Source: Pelagicoccus sp. SDUM812003
GTDB lineage: Bacteria > Verrucomicrobiota > Verrucomicrobiia > Opitutales > Opitutaceae
Assembly (NCBI RefSeq): GCF_031127815.1
Contig: NZ_JARXHY010000012.1
Coordinates: 62,001-126,000 of the forward strand
Length of the DNA stretch: 64,000 nt
Reading direction: 5' to 3'
Shown: piece by piece, positions 16,832 to 25,817 of the stretch
Numbering within the stretch: position 1 is the stretch's first letter
How the letters are laid out: every line of letters begins with the position of its first letter
The notes under the pieces: model-generated
The model's input: the letters and a program-made list of their open reading frames with translations, nothing else
Told to the model about the DNA's origin: nothing
The model's database searches: none
Program-made: the position numbers and the translations under genes

Positions 16832-17997
16832 ACGCAAAGACAACGAATGGTAGATTGCGAGTCGCGCGTTCGCTCTGCGCGCTCTCGCTGGTCGCGGGAA
16901 TCGCCTTGCTGCTGGCTTCTTGCCAGCCGAAGGAGCCGAGGGCGATCGCCATCGGTTTCATCGGTCCGCTGAGCGGAAACGCGGAGGATCTGGGCTCGGG
17001 CCCAGCTAAGGCCATGGAGCTGGCGGTCAAGGAGTACAACGCCAGTCGCCAGGAGCATCAGCCGAGGGTGAGCCTGCACGTTCGGGACGACAAGTGGGAC
17101 GGAAGCAACGCTTTGCCGCTCTACCGGGACCTCAGGGATGCCCACGGAATCGAGCTGCTCTTCATGAGCCATACCGACGGCACCATCGCTCTGCAGGACG
17201 ACGTCCAGCGGGACAAGGTGGTTCTGGTGAACTCGCTCAACAACGATGCCCTGCTGGCCAGCATGAACGAATACACCTTCACCGTGGGAAAGAAAACCGA
17301 GGAGGCGGCCCAGGTGGTGGCAGGTCGGGCTATCGAGCTGGGGCGAAAAACCGTTCGCGGATTCCACGTGACCAACAAGTTCATGAGCATCTTCGCCGAT
17401 ACGTTCACCGATCAGGCGGCGAAGTACGGACTCGATGTGGAAGTGGTGCCAGTGGATATCGGGAAGACCGACTATCGCGAGGAGTTGGCCCGCTTTCAGG
17501 ATCAAAGCTGCGACGCGTTGGTGTTTTTTGGATACAAGAACCTGGGCTTCGCCATGAAGCAGGCGAAGGAGATGGGCCTCGAAGTCCCGTTTCTCGGATC
17601 GACCACGATGCTGGGCGACGGGTTCTACGAGAACTCCGAGGGAGCGCTGGAGGGCACCGAATTCTCTTACTTCACCGAGAACGACGGAAACTACGTGCTC
17701 GCCCGAAACTTCCTCGAGCGCTACGAGCGAGCCTACGGCCATGAGCCCTTTTCGGTATGGCCGGCCATGCAGGCCTACGACGCCATGAACATCGCTCTGG
17801 GCATCCTGAAAAACGCCTCGCAACGCCCGGAAAAGACCGAGTTCAGCCGATGGCTCCGCAACGAGCTCCACAAGGTGAGATTCTACCAAGGCGTTTGCGG
17901 CAACCTGGCCATTCTCGATGACGGCACCTCGCGCGGGATCTATTTTTCGCTGTACGAGGTGCGGGGGCATGGAAAGGTCGACAAGGTCAAGCGATAG
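16825..17997 (+). CDS. Periplasmic-binding-protein lipoprotein (branched-chain amino acid-type fold)
   Basis: The 390-residue protein has a signal peptide ending in the lipobox LLASC, so it is predicted to be anchored to a membrane by lipidation. The rest is a type I periplasmic-binding fold like LivK/AmiC, opening [20 protein letters not shown] with a two-lobed pattern ([20 protein letters not shown] in the hinge region and a C-terminal [17 protein letters not shown]). No ABC permease or ATPase is nearby. The next gene, three bases on, is a hybrid sensor kinase with a periplasmic domain, so it more likely presents a ligand to the kinase, as LuxP does to LuxQ, than feeds a transporter. The ATG overlaps the previous stop (ATGGTAA). 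Confidence 0.8.
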   Translation: MVNAKTTNGRLRVARSLCALSLVAGIALLLASCQPKEPRAIAIGFIGPLSGNAEDLGSGPAKAMELAVKEYNASRQEHQPRVSLHVRDDKWDGSNALPLYRDLRDAHGIELLFMSHTDGTIALQDDVQRDKVVLVNSLNNDALLASMNEYTFTVGKKTEEAAQVVAGRAIELGRKTVRGFHVTNKFMSIFADTFTDQAAKYGLDVEVVPVDIGKTDYREELARFQDQSCDALVFFGYKNLGFAMKQAKEMGLEVPFLGSTTMLGDGFYENSEGALEGTEFSYFTENDGNYVLARNFLERYERAYGHEPFSVWPAMQAYDAMNIALGILKNASQRPEKTEFSRWLRNELHKVRFYQGVCGNLAILDDGTSRGIYFSLYEVRGHGKVDKVKR

Positions 17998-17999
17998 CG

Positions 18000-20840
18000 A
18001 TGAGCATAAAAGCGAAGCTGACGCTTATTTTCGCCCTGCTTTTAGGGGTAGTCGCTCTAGTGGTGGCCTTGAATCAGGGCATCGCTCGGGACGCCCGCGA
18101 CGAGCTGGAAACCTACTTGGTGGACATCGCTCCGGCGATCGAGCTGGCCCGCGAAATCCAGTACACATCCGAGGAGCTGAACCTTCTGCTGCTGGGAGAA
18201 TTCAGCGACCCGAGCGGCTTCGACTTGAAGGAATCGACGCGCCTGAAGGGCTTGTTCGAGGTGGAGCTTCCTTATCAGAAGTCGAGATTGAGCGAAGTGC
18301 GCCAGGCCGAGTTCCTGGAGCCGGTCGAAGTCGAAATCCTCGATCGCATCCGTGGCGATATGAATCAGCTGATCACTGTTTCTCAGGAAACTTACGGTCT
18401 TCTCGAGCGGAGAAATCTGGATCTCGTGGATGATGGCATCGTGACTCAGCGTGCCCAAACATTGGAGACGCAGATCGAGCGGCTCTCTCGGAGCCTAGAA
18501 ATCGCTGTGAGCGACCTGCTTCTTCGGTTGGAGGCGAGAAGCCTGAACTCCCAGCGCGAACTGACGGAGAGCTTGCATCGCGTGAGCAATGTGGTGCTCT
18601 ACGCTGGCTTGATCGGCGGTTTGGTCGCCTTGGTCCTGATCGCGCGGGTTCTGCTGGGTTTCTCATCGCAGATCGGCTGGCTGACCGAGGGAACCAAGCG
18701 AGTCCGTGATGGCGAATTGAATACGGTGGTTCGTTCAAGCGGAAGGAACGAGCTCGCCGACCTGGCGGAGTTTTTCAATCATATGACCGCTTCGTTGAAG
18801 GAGTCTACCGCTCGTCAACGCGAAGCCAAGGAAGCCGCGGAAGCTGCCAATCGGGCCAAGTCGGAATTCCTGGCAAACATGAGCCATGAGATTCGAACGC
18901 CGCTCAACGGGGTCATCGGTATGACCAATCTCCTTCTGGATACCAAGTTGACCGAAGACCAGTATCGCTATGTCAAAAGCGTCAGTCAAAGCGGCGATTC
19001 CTTGATGCTGATCCTCAACGACATTTTGGACTTTTCGAAGATCGAAGCGGGCATGCTGGCCATCGAGACCATCGACTTCGATCTGCTGGAGGTCTTGGAC
19101 GAAGTGGTCGGCCTGCTAGGGGCGAAAGCGCAGGAAAGCGGGCTCGAACTGGCGAGCGGCTGCGACATCAAGACGCCACTGAAGCTTCGAGGGGATCCTG
19201 GCCGCGTGCGGCAGGTCCTGATGAATCTGGTGGGCAACGCCATCAAGTTCACCGAACAGGGCGAGGTGGTCCTATGGGTATCGGTGGCGGAGCGAAGCGA
19301 GAGCCAGTGCCTGCTGAAGTTTTCCGTCAAGGATACCGGGATCGGCGTGCCGGAGGGCATGTTGGACCGCGTTTTCCGAAAATTCAGCCAAGCGGACGCG
19401 TCGCATACGCGCAAGTTCGGCGGCACCGGACTCGGTTTGGCCATCTCGCGCCAGTTGTCTGAGCTGATGGGCGGGGAGTGCGGCGTGCTCAGCCCTTGCC
19501 GCGAGCAGCGATCGGAAAACGGCGGGGGCGGTCCTGGCTCGGAGTTCTGGTTCACCGTTCGCCTCGGCATCGTCGAACAGGAAAACCCCTTGCCCGATGA
19601 CGCCTCCGACTGGAAGGGCAAGCGCTTGCTGCTGGTCCACCATCACCCGCTGCAGCGCAGCTATTTGCTCAATCGCCTGCAAAGCTGGGGCATCGATGCC
19701 AGGCCGGCCGCCGACTCGAGCGAAGCCTTGCTCATGGTCGCCGAAGAAGGCTTCGACGCCGCGATCGTCGAGGTGGAGTCACCCGGATCCGACGGATTCG
19801 ATCTCTGCGAGCGCTTGCGAAAGCTCCCGGCGAGCGAAGGCATCCATCTGGCCGTGGCGAGTTCGCTCAAGGATTCGCCGCAACGGGCTCGGTTGGCCGC
19901 GGCGCAAATCACCTGTTTCCTCTCGACGCCGATTCGCCACGACGAGCTTTGCTCGCGCCTGAGCGTTCTGTTTCGCGGAGATAGCTCACAGCTGCGGACG
20001 GTCGAGCCTCAAGGCATCAGCGGTCTGGCCAGCTGTCGGCTGCGCGGCATCCGCGTGCTGCTGGCGGAGGACAATCTGACCAATCAGCGTGTCGCCTTGG
20101 GAATCCTCTCAAAGCTCGGGGTGGTGGCGGAAGCCGTGGAGAACGGGAGGGAGGCGATTGCCGCGCTGGAGCAGTTCGACTACGATCTGGTCTTGATGGA
20201 CATGCAGATGCCGGAGATGGATGGCCTGGAAGCCACGCGAAGGATTCGAAGCGGGGCGAGCAAGGCGCGAAACCCGAATCTTCCGATCGTGGCGTTGACC
20301 GCGAACGCCATGTTGGAGGACCGGGCGCGTTGCATCGAGGCTGGCATGGTCGATTTCATCTCCAAGCCGGTCGAAGTGCAGGCTCTTGTGAAAGCCATGG
20401 AGGGAGCCTTGTCGGTTTCTGGCCAAGCGCATCGGGTGGCGTCAGGCCATGACCTCGCCGCGGAGTCGAAATGGGTAGCGCGGCGGGGCGCGCCGGTATC
20501 GGATCCCGTGTGGGATCAACCTTCGTTTCTGGCCCGAGTGATGGGCGATCGCTCCGTCGCGGACGCGGTCCTAAGGGCTTTTCTCGGCGAGCTGGGCAAG
20601 CAGATCGACGACTTGGAAAACTGCTGGGACAATCGGGATCGAGTCAAACTGGAAGGCGTTCTGCATCGGCTCCGCGGTTCGAGCGAGAGCGTCGATGGTA
20701 GCGGGCTGGCGCAGGTTCTCAGGTCCATCGAAGAGGATTTGAGCGCGGGTGAACTGGATTTCGAAACCGACCGTTTGCAGTCGGTTCGGGCCCGCGGTCG
20801 AGAGCTGACCGACACCATCGCGACGTATCTCGGCGCGTAA
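18000..20840 (+). CDS. Hybrid sensor histidine kinase with pseudo-receiver, receiver and HPt domains
   Basis: The 946-residue inner-membrane kinase has a first membrane segment (about 7-25), a helical periplasmic domain (30-195), a second segment (198-220), and a HAMP region to about 275. The HisKA box [19 protein letters not shown] places the phospho-accepting His at 296. The ATPase domain has [13 protein letters not shown] and [10 protein letters not shown]. The first receiver-like domain (about 538-660) lacks the acidic pair and phospho-Asp: [11 protein letters not shown] replaces the usual VDD, so it is probably non-phosphorylatable. The second receiver (about 682-800) is intact, with LAEDN and phospho-Asp near 734 in [13 protein letters not shown]-terminal HPt has His near 889 in [10 protein letters not shown]. 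It starts two bases after the binding-lipoprotein gene. The output regulator is not in this operon. Confidence 0.92.
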   Translation: MSIKAKLTLIFALLLGVVALVVALNQGIARDARDELETYLVDIAPAIELAREIQYTSEELNLLLLGEFSDPSGFDLKESTRLKGLFEVELPYQKSRLSEVRQAEFLEPVEVEILDRIRGDMNQLITVSQETYGLLERRNLDLVDDGIVTQRAQTLETQIERLSRSLEIAVSDLLLRLEARSLNSQRELTESLHRVSNVVLYAGLIGGLVALVLIARVLLGFSSQIGWLTEGTKRVRDGELNTVVRSSGRNELADLAEFFNHMTASLKESTARQREAKEAAEAANRAKSEFLANMSHEIRTPLNGVIGMTNLLLDTKLTEDQYRYVKSVSQSGDSLMLILNDILDFSKIEAGMLAIETIDFDLLEVLDEVVGLLGAKAQESGLELASGCDIKTPLKLRGDPGRVRQVLMNLVGNAIKFTEQGEVVLWVSVAERSESQCLLKFSVKDTGIGVPEGMLDRVFRKFSQADASHTRKFGGTGLGLAISRQLSELMGGECGVLSPCREQRSENGGGGPGSEFWFTVRLGIVEQENPLPDDASDWKGKRLLLVHHHPLQRSYLLNRLQSWGIDARPAADSSEALLMVAEEGFDAAIVEVESPGSDGFDLCERLRKLPASEGIHLAVASSLKDSPQRARLAAAQITCFLSTPIRHDELCSRLSVLFRGDSSQLRTVEPQGISGLASCRLRGIRVLLAEDNLTNQRVALGILSKLGVVAEAVENGREAIAALEQFDYDLVLMDMQMPEMDGLEATRRIRSGASKARNPNLPIVALTANAMLEDRARCIEAGMVDFISKPVEVQALVKAMEGALSVSGQAHRVASGHDLAAESKWVARRGAPVSDPVWDQPSFLARVMGDRSVADAVLRAFLGELGKQIDDLENCWDNRDRVKLEGVLHRLRGSSESVDGSGLAQVLRSIEEDLSAGELDFETDRLQSVRARGRELTDTIATYLGA

Positions 20841-20994
20841 GCGATTTCGATGGACGTGCCCTTCGGTTGCGTTCAACGGGTAATTGTTTTCCCGTTGCTC
20901 AGCGAAACGCGGTCGCTACGTAACGAGGTTCTGCCATTTCCCAACTGCTCCGCGGTCGAGTCTGCTGAGTTCGCCCCAAGCGCGATCCGAATCC

Positions 20995-22644
20995 GTGCCA
21001 ATTCATCTCCATATCAACGAAACGCCTGCCGACGGTCCGCTGGGCGCCTCCCTGTTCGAGGCTGCGGAGTCGATCGGAGTGCGCGTGCCTACGTCCTGTC
21101 GAAAGTCGGGCAAATGCAAGGAATGCCTGGTCGAGGTCAGCGAAGGCATGGAGCTTCTCACCCCGCGCGGCGAGGAGGAGGCCCACCTGAAGGATGCCTT
21201 CCGCCTATCGTGCCGCTGCCGTGTGGCTGCCGAAAGCGGGGTGGTGCGCTGCCACACGATGCGGCGCGGCCAGATGCGGATCGAAAGCCATTCCGTCGAG
21301 CTGCTGGGAAACCGAGAGAGACTCCCGCTCAATCCGGCGGTCACGCGCGACGGGCACCGCGTCCTGCTCGATGGCGAACAGATCGATTCCGGAGAGGGTC
21401 CGATCTACGGCATCGCCATGGACCTGGGCACCACCACGGTGGTGTTGCGGCTCATCGATCTTGAAAACGGAAAGGTCGTGGCTGACGCGTCCTTCGAAAA
21501 TCCGCAGCGCTTCGGCGGATCCGACGTCATGTCGCGCATCCAGTACGACACGGAGCAAAAGGGAAGGGTGCTTCAGCGCGCCTTGCTGGGCTATCTAAGC
21601 CATGCCATCGAGGAGTTTCCGGTCGATCGACAGCGAATCTACGAGGTAGTGGTGGCGGCCAACTCCACCATGCGGGACATTCTCTTCGGCTTGGATGTCT
21701 ACTCCATCGGCCAGAATCCCTACCAATCGCTCAGCGAAATCGAGATGGCCCAGGGCAAGCGCTCTTCCACCAGCCTCTCGACGACGGCGAAGCAGCTGCG
21801 CTTGCCGATTCATCCGAAGGCCCGGGTGCACGGATTGCCCATCGTGAGCGGCCACGTGGGAGCGGATGCTGCGGCCTGCATGCTAGCGGTGGATTTCGCC
21901 AATGAGAAACGCGCTGTGGCCTTGATGGATATCGGCACCAACACCGAGCTGATCGTGGGAAACCGAGGTCGGCTCATCGCGGCATCCTGCCCGGCCGGAC
22001 CGGCCTTCGAGGGAGGCGCCATTCGCTTCGGCATGCCCGGGCTGCCTGGAGCTATCGAAAAGGTTCGCCTCGACGATTTCGGCGACGAAGTCGAGTCGTA
22101 TTCAGTGATTGGTGACGGCGAGCCGGTGGGAATCTGCGGGTCCGGTTTGATCAGTCTGCTCAGCGAACTGCTGCGCACGGAAAAGATGAACGCCCTCGGA
22201 CGCTTCGAAGACGAACCGGAAATCGCCCTAGCGGAAACGGATGGGGAGAGGATAGTGTTCACCGAAGGCGACGTCAACGAACTCGCCCAAGCCAAAGGGG
22301 CGAACGTGGCCGGTTTGCGCATCGCGTTCAAGGAGCTGGGGATTCGTTTCGAAGACCTGGACATGTTCTATCTGGCGGGGGGCTTCGGGCGCCATCTCGA
22401 TCTGGAAGCTTCCAAACGCATCGGACTGATCCCCAATCTTCCCGACGAACGCATTGCCCAAGTCGGCAACGCTGCGGTTGAAGGAGCCTGCATCGCTTTG
22501 CTTTCAGTCGACAAACGGGCGGAGCTGGAGGCGATGGTGAAGCGGGTTCGCCATTGCCGCCTCGAGGCGGACGCGGGCTTTTTCGACTTTTTCGTGGAAG
22601 GGTGCCAGTTTAAGCCGGTGCAAAGCGAGGAGGCGATGTGCTGA
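20995..22644 (+). CDS. [2Fe-2S] ferredoxin-ASKHA ATPase, corrinoid protein reductive activator (RACo/RamA-like, DUF4445)
   Basis: From a GTG at 20995 the protein is 549 residues. The N-terminal plant-type [2Fe-2S] domain (about 1-85) has Cys35, Cys41 and Cys44 (C-x5-C-x2-C) and a fourth Cys at 73. A linker domain is followed by the ASKHA ATPase: AMDLGTTTVVLRLID supplies the phosphate-1 loop and LMDIGTNTELIVGN the phosphate-2 loop, with YLAGGFGRHLDLE near the C-terminus. RACo-type proteins use ATP to drive reduction of inactive Co(II) corrinoid to Co(I). It overlaps the next gene, a MetH-activation-domain-like protein, which ties it to corrinoid reactivation for methionine synthesis. The upstream in-frame TTG at 20884 would add 37 unconserved residues, so GTG is preferred. 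There is no [4Fe-4S] RamA C-terminal cluster. Confidence 0.85.
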   Translation: MPIHLHINETPADGPLGASLFEAAESIGVRVPTSCRKSGKCKECLVEVSEGMELLTPRGEEEAHLKDAFRLSCRCRVAAESGVVRCHTMRRGQMRIESHSVELLGNRERLPLNPAVTRDGHRVLLDGEQIDSGEGPIYGIAMDLGTTTVVLRLIDLENGKVVADASFENPQRFGGSDVMSRIQYDTEQKGRVLQRALLGYLSHAIEEFPVDRQRIYEVVVAANSTMRDILFGLDVYSIGQNPYQSLSEIEMAQGKRSSTSLSTTAKQLRLPIHPKARVHGLPIVSGHVGADAAACMLAVDFANEKRAVALMDIGTNTELIVGNRGRLIAASCPAGPAFEGGAIRFGMPGLPGAIEKVRLDDFGDEVESYSVIGDGEPVGICGSGLISLLSELLRTEKMNALGRFEDEPEIALAETDGERIVFTEGDVNELAQAKGANVAGLRIAFKELGIRFEDLDMFYLAGGFGRHLDLEASKRIGLIPNLPDERIAQVGNAAVEGACIALLSVDKRAELEAMVKRVRHCRLEADAGFFDFFVEGCQFKPVQSEEAMC

Positions 22645-23897
22645 GGTTTTTCGACCAGACGCCTGAGTTCGCTGTTCCAGATCGTGAATACGCGCGACTG
22701 CTCGGATTTCCCGTCGAACGGCTCACGCAAGGCCGTTCTTCGGAAATCGCTGCCATGACGCGAGATTGGTATTCAAAAAATGGCGACCCTTGGGTCTTCG
22801 CTAACCAGATCGACTCCCTGAAGGTCACGGACCATGGTTTGGCGCTGGATGGCGTACCCTTCCAATCGCAAGCCCTGCAGGACAGTTTCAGCAAGGCGGA
22901 AGCCCACTCGGCTGTCCTGGTGGCGCTCAGCGCGGGCGATGCGGTGACGCGACGCTCCGCCGAGCTATGGAATCAGGAGAAGCCGGACGAGTACTTCTTC
23001 ATGGAGATGTTCGGCGGCGCTGTGGTGGAGGCGTTGGTCACCCGCGCTGGCGCCAAGCTTTGCGAGTGGGCGGACCCGCAAGGCATGATCGTTCTTCCGC
23101 ATTGCAGTCCTGGCTATCCCGAATGGGATGTTTCTCAGCAGAACAAATTGCTGGAACTGATCGCTGGTCGAAGCGAAGGGGCTCTCGATGGTAGGCTAGG
23201 GGTTCTGGACTCCGGCATGCTGGTGCCGAAGAAATCGCTGCTGGCTGTATTCGGCATTTCCCGACAAGTGGAAAAGGCGACCAAGGTCGGCTCGTTGATT
23301 CCTTGCCAAGGCTGCTCCCTGGAAGGCTGCGCCTACCGACGTAAACCTTACTTTTTGGATACGGTGAAAGACTTGTCTGACGATCATGAACCGGTCGTCC
23401 CATTCGAAGAAAACTCGAGTCCGCTCACGGTCGATGCCCGTTATTCGACCAGCACGCGAGCCTTGCGCAAGTGGGCTGATTCTCGCCTCACGCTCCAGCC
23501 TAAGAATGATGGCGGCTACGAAGCGGTTTTTGCCTACGATGGCACCACCTGCTCGAACATGGGGCACCCTATCCGCTACCTCTACCGCATATCGGTCGCG
23601 GGTCCGGAAAACGAATACAAGGTTCTGGCCGCTCGCTGCCATCCAGCGGAGGACGATTTCGGCCACGAGAAGCAATGCGAATACCTGAAAAACGCCTCCG
23701 CTCTGGATCGCGCCATCGCCCAGGAGACCCCGCTTGTCGGCCAGCCTTTGGAAGCCGTGTTGAGCTGGAGTCGCCCGGCGAGCTCCGCGGGTTGCTTTTG
23801 CGAGGCGGGCAGTCGCGAACGCAAGTGGGCTATCGCCTACGAGGTCCTGCACTTTCAAATGGCGCGCCTGGAGAAGGAGCGTCGCCCGGCCAGCTAG
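22638..23897 (+). CDS. MetH activation-domain-like protein with cysteine motifs
   Basis: The 419-residue protein starts at GTG 22638 with a strong AGGAGG just upstream, and overlaps the ASKHA gene by 7 bases. Residues 110-207 resemble the vitamin B12-dependent methionine synthase activation region. HCSPGYPEWDVSQQ (155-168) matches the S-adenosylmethionine-binding GYP motif, and SGMLVPKKSLLAVFGI (192-207) matches the following strand. Beyond that is CQGCSLEGC (Cys223, 226, 231), then a C-terminal part with GTTCSNMGHPI, two scattered cysteines and SAGCFCEAG. These cysteines could bind a metal or cluster. I infer that it holds the cobalamin protein in its reactivation state while the ASKHA partner delivers electrons. 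The C-terminal domain is one I do not recognise. Confidence 0.75.
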   Translation: MLRFFDQTPEFAVPDREYARLLGFPVERLTQGRSSEIAAMTRDWYSKNGDPWVFANQIDSLKVTDHGLALDGVPFQSQALQDSFSKAEAHSAVLVALSAGDAVTRRSAELWNQEKPDEYFFMEMFGGAVVEALVTRAGAKLCEWADPQGMIVLPHCSPGYPEWDVSQQNKLLELIAGRSEGALDGRLGVLDSGMLVPKKSLLAVFGISRQVEKATKVGSLIPCQGCSLEGCAYRRKPYFLDTVKDLSDDHEPVVPFEENSSPLTVDARYSTSTRALRKWADSRLTLQPKNDGGYEAVFAYDGTTCSNMGHPIRYLYRISVAGPENEYKVLAARCHPAEDDFGHEKQCEYLKNASALDRAIAQETPLVGQPLEAVLSWSRPASSAGCFCEAGSRERKWAIAYEVLHFQMARLEKERRPAS

Positions 23898-24000
23898 TGA
23901 ACGTTTTCACCCTTTGGCGTTTCCATTTCGCGGCCCGCCTGTAGAACGGAGCTCAGTTTTCCACTTCATCCCGTAGCCGATCCCCCAAATATTCCCCTCT

Positions 24001-24336
24001 ATGATCAAAGTTTGCGATATCGATCCTGCCGCCAAGGAGAAGCTTCCGCCACGGTTCCAGGACAAGTCCGGCATCGGCGTGCACTACGTCGACGCCTTCA
24101 TCAAGCCCATGAAAGTGAAGCTGGACGACGGCACGCGCATCCAATGCAAGCGAAAGGGGCTGCAGCTGCAGCTTCGGGTGGGAAAAAAGCGCGGTTCCGG
24201 GCTGATGCGTCGTCTGGAAGTGAGCAAGGATCCGGTTGCGATGCTCGCCGCCGCACTGAAGGAAGCCGCCGACGAAGCTGGGGTGGAGCTGAAGCTGACC
24301 GAATCGGAGATTCTGATCTCCGGGCACGACGCCTAG
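24001..24336 (+). CDS. Small basic protein of unknown function
   Basis: This 111-residue protein has no signal peptide or membrane segment. The central part is basic (IQCKRKGLQLQLRVGKKRGS) and the C-terminal third is a predicted helix plus strand (AMLAAALKEAADEAGVELKL), giving a compact alpha/beta look that might bind nucleic acid. I recognise no family. Its codon use and base composition match its neighbours, and the frame is well filled between flanking genes, so it is probably real. Its stop overlaps that of the convergent acetyltransferase gene. Confidence 0.65.
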   Translation: MIKVCDIDPAAKEKLPPRFQDKSGIGVHYVDAFIKPMKVKLDDGTRIQCKRKGLQLQLRVGKKRGSGLMRRLEVSKDPVAMLAAALKEAADEAGVELKLTESEILISGHDA

Positions 24337-24860
24337 CGTAACGCCTTTATCATGGCGATTTCCGAGGGGTCTTTGGACTTTGGAAACGGCTTGGGGTCGC
24401 TGGGGATGGCAAAGCCTTGGCTGAGGTAGAATCCGACGGATGGACCAGTTGGCGGGCTGAGCACGAACAGCGACTTCGCCTTGGCGCCCTTGGCCGCGGA
24501 TTCCATCTCCATGAAAAGCGACTTGGCCACGCCGCGCATGCGGTAGTCGATGCTGACGTAGAGAGCCAGGATCTGGGAAAGGTCCTTGCGGGCTCCGTTT
24601 TTGAGCAGAGCGAAGCCGCACATGCGATCTCCGTCGAAGGCTCCGAACGCGACCGCGTCCGCCTCCAGTTCCCTTTGCCATACAGGAAGGCGTTGGTCCC
24701 AGAACGCTGGATCGGATGCGATCTCCGATTCCTCCTCGAAGCACTTGAGCTGATCGCCGACTCGCCGGTATCGCGTCTGCACGACCTCGTAGCGGTCGAT
24801 ATCGTAGACGCGTTTGAGTTCGTCGCTGCCAAGTTTCCTGAATTCGAGTGGAATGATCAT
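24333..24860 (-). CDS. GNAT-family N-acetyltransferase
   Basis: The protein is 175 residues from the ATG at 24860. The acetyl-CoA-binding region is LALYVSIDYRMRGVAKSLFM (R-x-R-G-x-A in place of the more usual R/Q-x2-G-x-G), followed by a strand and FYLSQGFAIPSDPK, the typical C-terminal motif. The N-terminal half, with many charged residues, should form the substrate site. The acceptor is unknown. A GTG at 24911 would add 17 residues that look unlike the family, so the ATG is preferred. It is divergent from the XRE/metallo-beta-lactamase gene with only 71 bases between starts. Confidence 0.78.
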   Translation of the reverse strand: MIIPLEFRKLGSDELKRVYDIDRYEVVQTRYRRVGDQLKCFEEESEIASDPAFWDQRLPVWQRELEADAVAFGAFDGDRMCGFALLKNGARKDLSQILALYVSIDYRMRGVAKSLFMEMESAAKGAKAKSLFVLSPPTGPSVGFYLSQGFAIPSDPKPFPKSKDPSEIAMIKALR

Positions 24861-24931
24861 TCGCTGGGTCGGAGAAGAGAAATCAGATCCATTGCTTGCA
24901 AGAAGATTCACCCGTCTGTAACGCAGGGCGG

Positions 24932-25753
24932 ATGATTCTTCCCCTAGAAGACGGTTGTGGCGACATTTTGAGCAAAGCCCAGAAAGGGCTCGGCATCAGC
25001 ACCGAAACGCTCGCGGAGCGGACGGGCGTTTCCGAGAGCATGATCCGGTCCATGCGCAAGGGCGACTACGATTCCGAGGCGGCGGCCCGCTTGGCGGCTG
25101 CTCTGCAGCTGAAACCGCAAGCCTTGCAGGCGATCGCGGAGGGACGTTGGCGCCCTGAGGAGCCCGCCGAGCTGACTGGTTTCGCTCACTTCTCCACCCC
25201 TTTCCACGATTGGCAGGTGAACGCGTTTCTAGTCTGGGACGAAGCGACACGAGCCGCGGTGGCCTTCGACACGGGCACCGATGCCAGCCCCATGGTCGAG
25301 ACGCTCGAGCGAAAGGGGCTGAAGTTGCAGGCCCTGTTTCTTACTCATGCCCATCGCGACCATGTGGCTGGCATTCCCGCTTTGCGGGCCAAGAGGGAGT
25401 TTCCGATATATTTGAGCGCCTCCGAGCCCGGCGGGCCGAGGGGGGGCACCCGCATCGGCGCCGGAGAAACGAAACGCTTCGGCGGGCTCAGTATCGAAGG
25501 ATTCGAAACCCCGGGGCACACCGAGGGCGGCATGAGCTTTCGCGTTGGCGGGCTCGGGCGGGGGATCGCCATCGTGGGCGACGCGCTGTTTGCGGGATCC
25601 ATGGGAGGGACGTCGATCGAGGCCTACGAGCGCGGTATCGATTCGCTGCAGCGCATCCTCGAACTCCCTGAGCAGACTCGGCTCGCGCCGGGGCACGGGC
25701 CGCTGACCACGGTTGCGGAGGAGCTCCGGATGAACTGTTTCTATCGCGGCTAG
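24932..25753 (+). CDS. Fusion of a helix-turn-helix (XRE-like) domain and a metallo-beta-lactamase-fold hydrolase
   Basis: The 273-residue protein joins two domains. Residues 10-70 form a Cro/CI-type helix-turn-helix: GISTETLAERTGVSESMIRS is the recognition core. Residues 85-270 form a metallo-beta-lactamase hydrolase related to glyoxalase II. THAHRDH (138-144) supplies four metal ligands, with His196 in ETPGHTEGG, Asp217 in IVGDALF, and His255 in APGHGPL, so both zinc sites look complete. Stand-alone hydrolases of this group cleave thioesters. Fusion to a DNA-binding-like domain suggests the enzyme may be tethered to DNA or regulated by substrate, but the helix-turn-helix could serve only in dimerisation. 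The ATG at 24932 lies close to a GGGCGG; a TTG at 24896 is the alternative. Confidence 0.82.
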   Translation: MILPLEDGCGDILSKAQKGLGISTETLAERTGVSESMIRSMRKGDYDSEAAARLAAALQLKPQALQAIAEGRWRPEEPAELTGFAHFSTPFHDWQVNAFLVWDEATRAAVAFDTGTDASPMVETLERKGLKLQALFLTHAHRDHVAGIPALRAKREFPIYLSASEPGGPRGGTRIGAGETKRFGGLSIEGFETPGHTEGGMSFRVGGLGRGIAIVGDALFAGSMGGTSIEAYERGIDSLQRILELPEQTRLAPGHGPLTTVAEELRMNCFYRG

Positions 25754-25817
25754 CCTGGTCGCCTCACCAGCCGTTTACGCCTTGCCTTGCAAATCGAGGC
25801 CCACCTAGATTTCGCCC

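Noticed and set aside
16735-17970. A 411-codon minus-strand frame
   Set aside because: It is a shadow of the binding-lipoprotein gene, which has a clear lipobox and fold.
24001-24336. Calling the small basic protein a SUI1/eIF1-type translation factor
   Set aside because: The basic middle is suggestive, but the family's conserved motifs are missing.
25754-25817. A possible glycine riboswitch before gcvT
   Set aside because: The gap of 64 bases is too short and lacks the conserved core.
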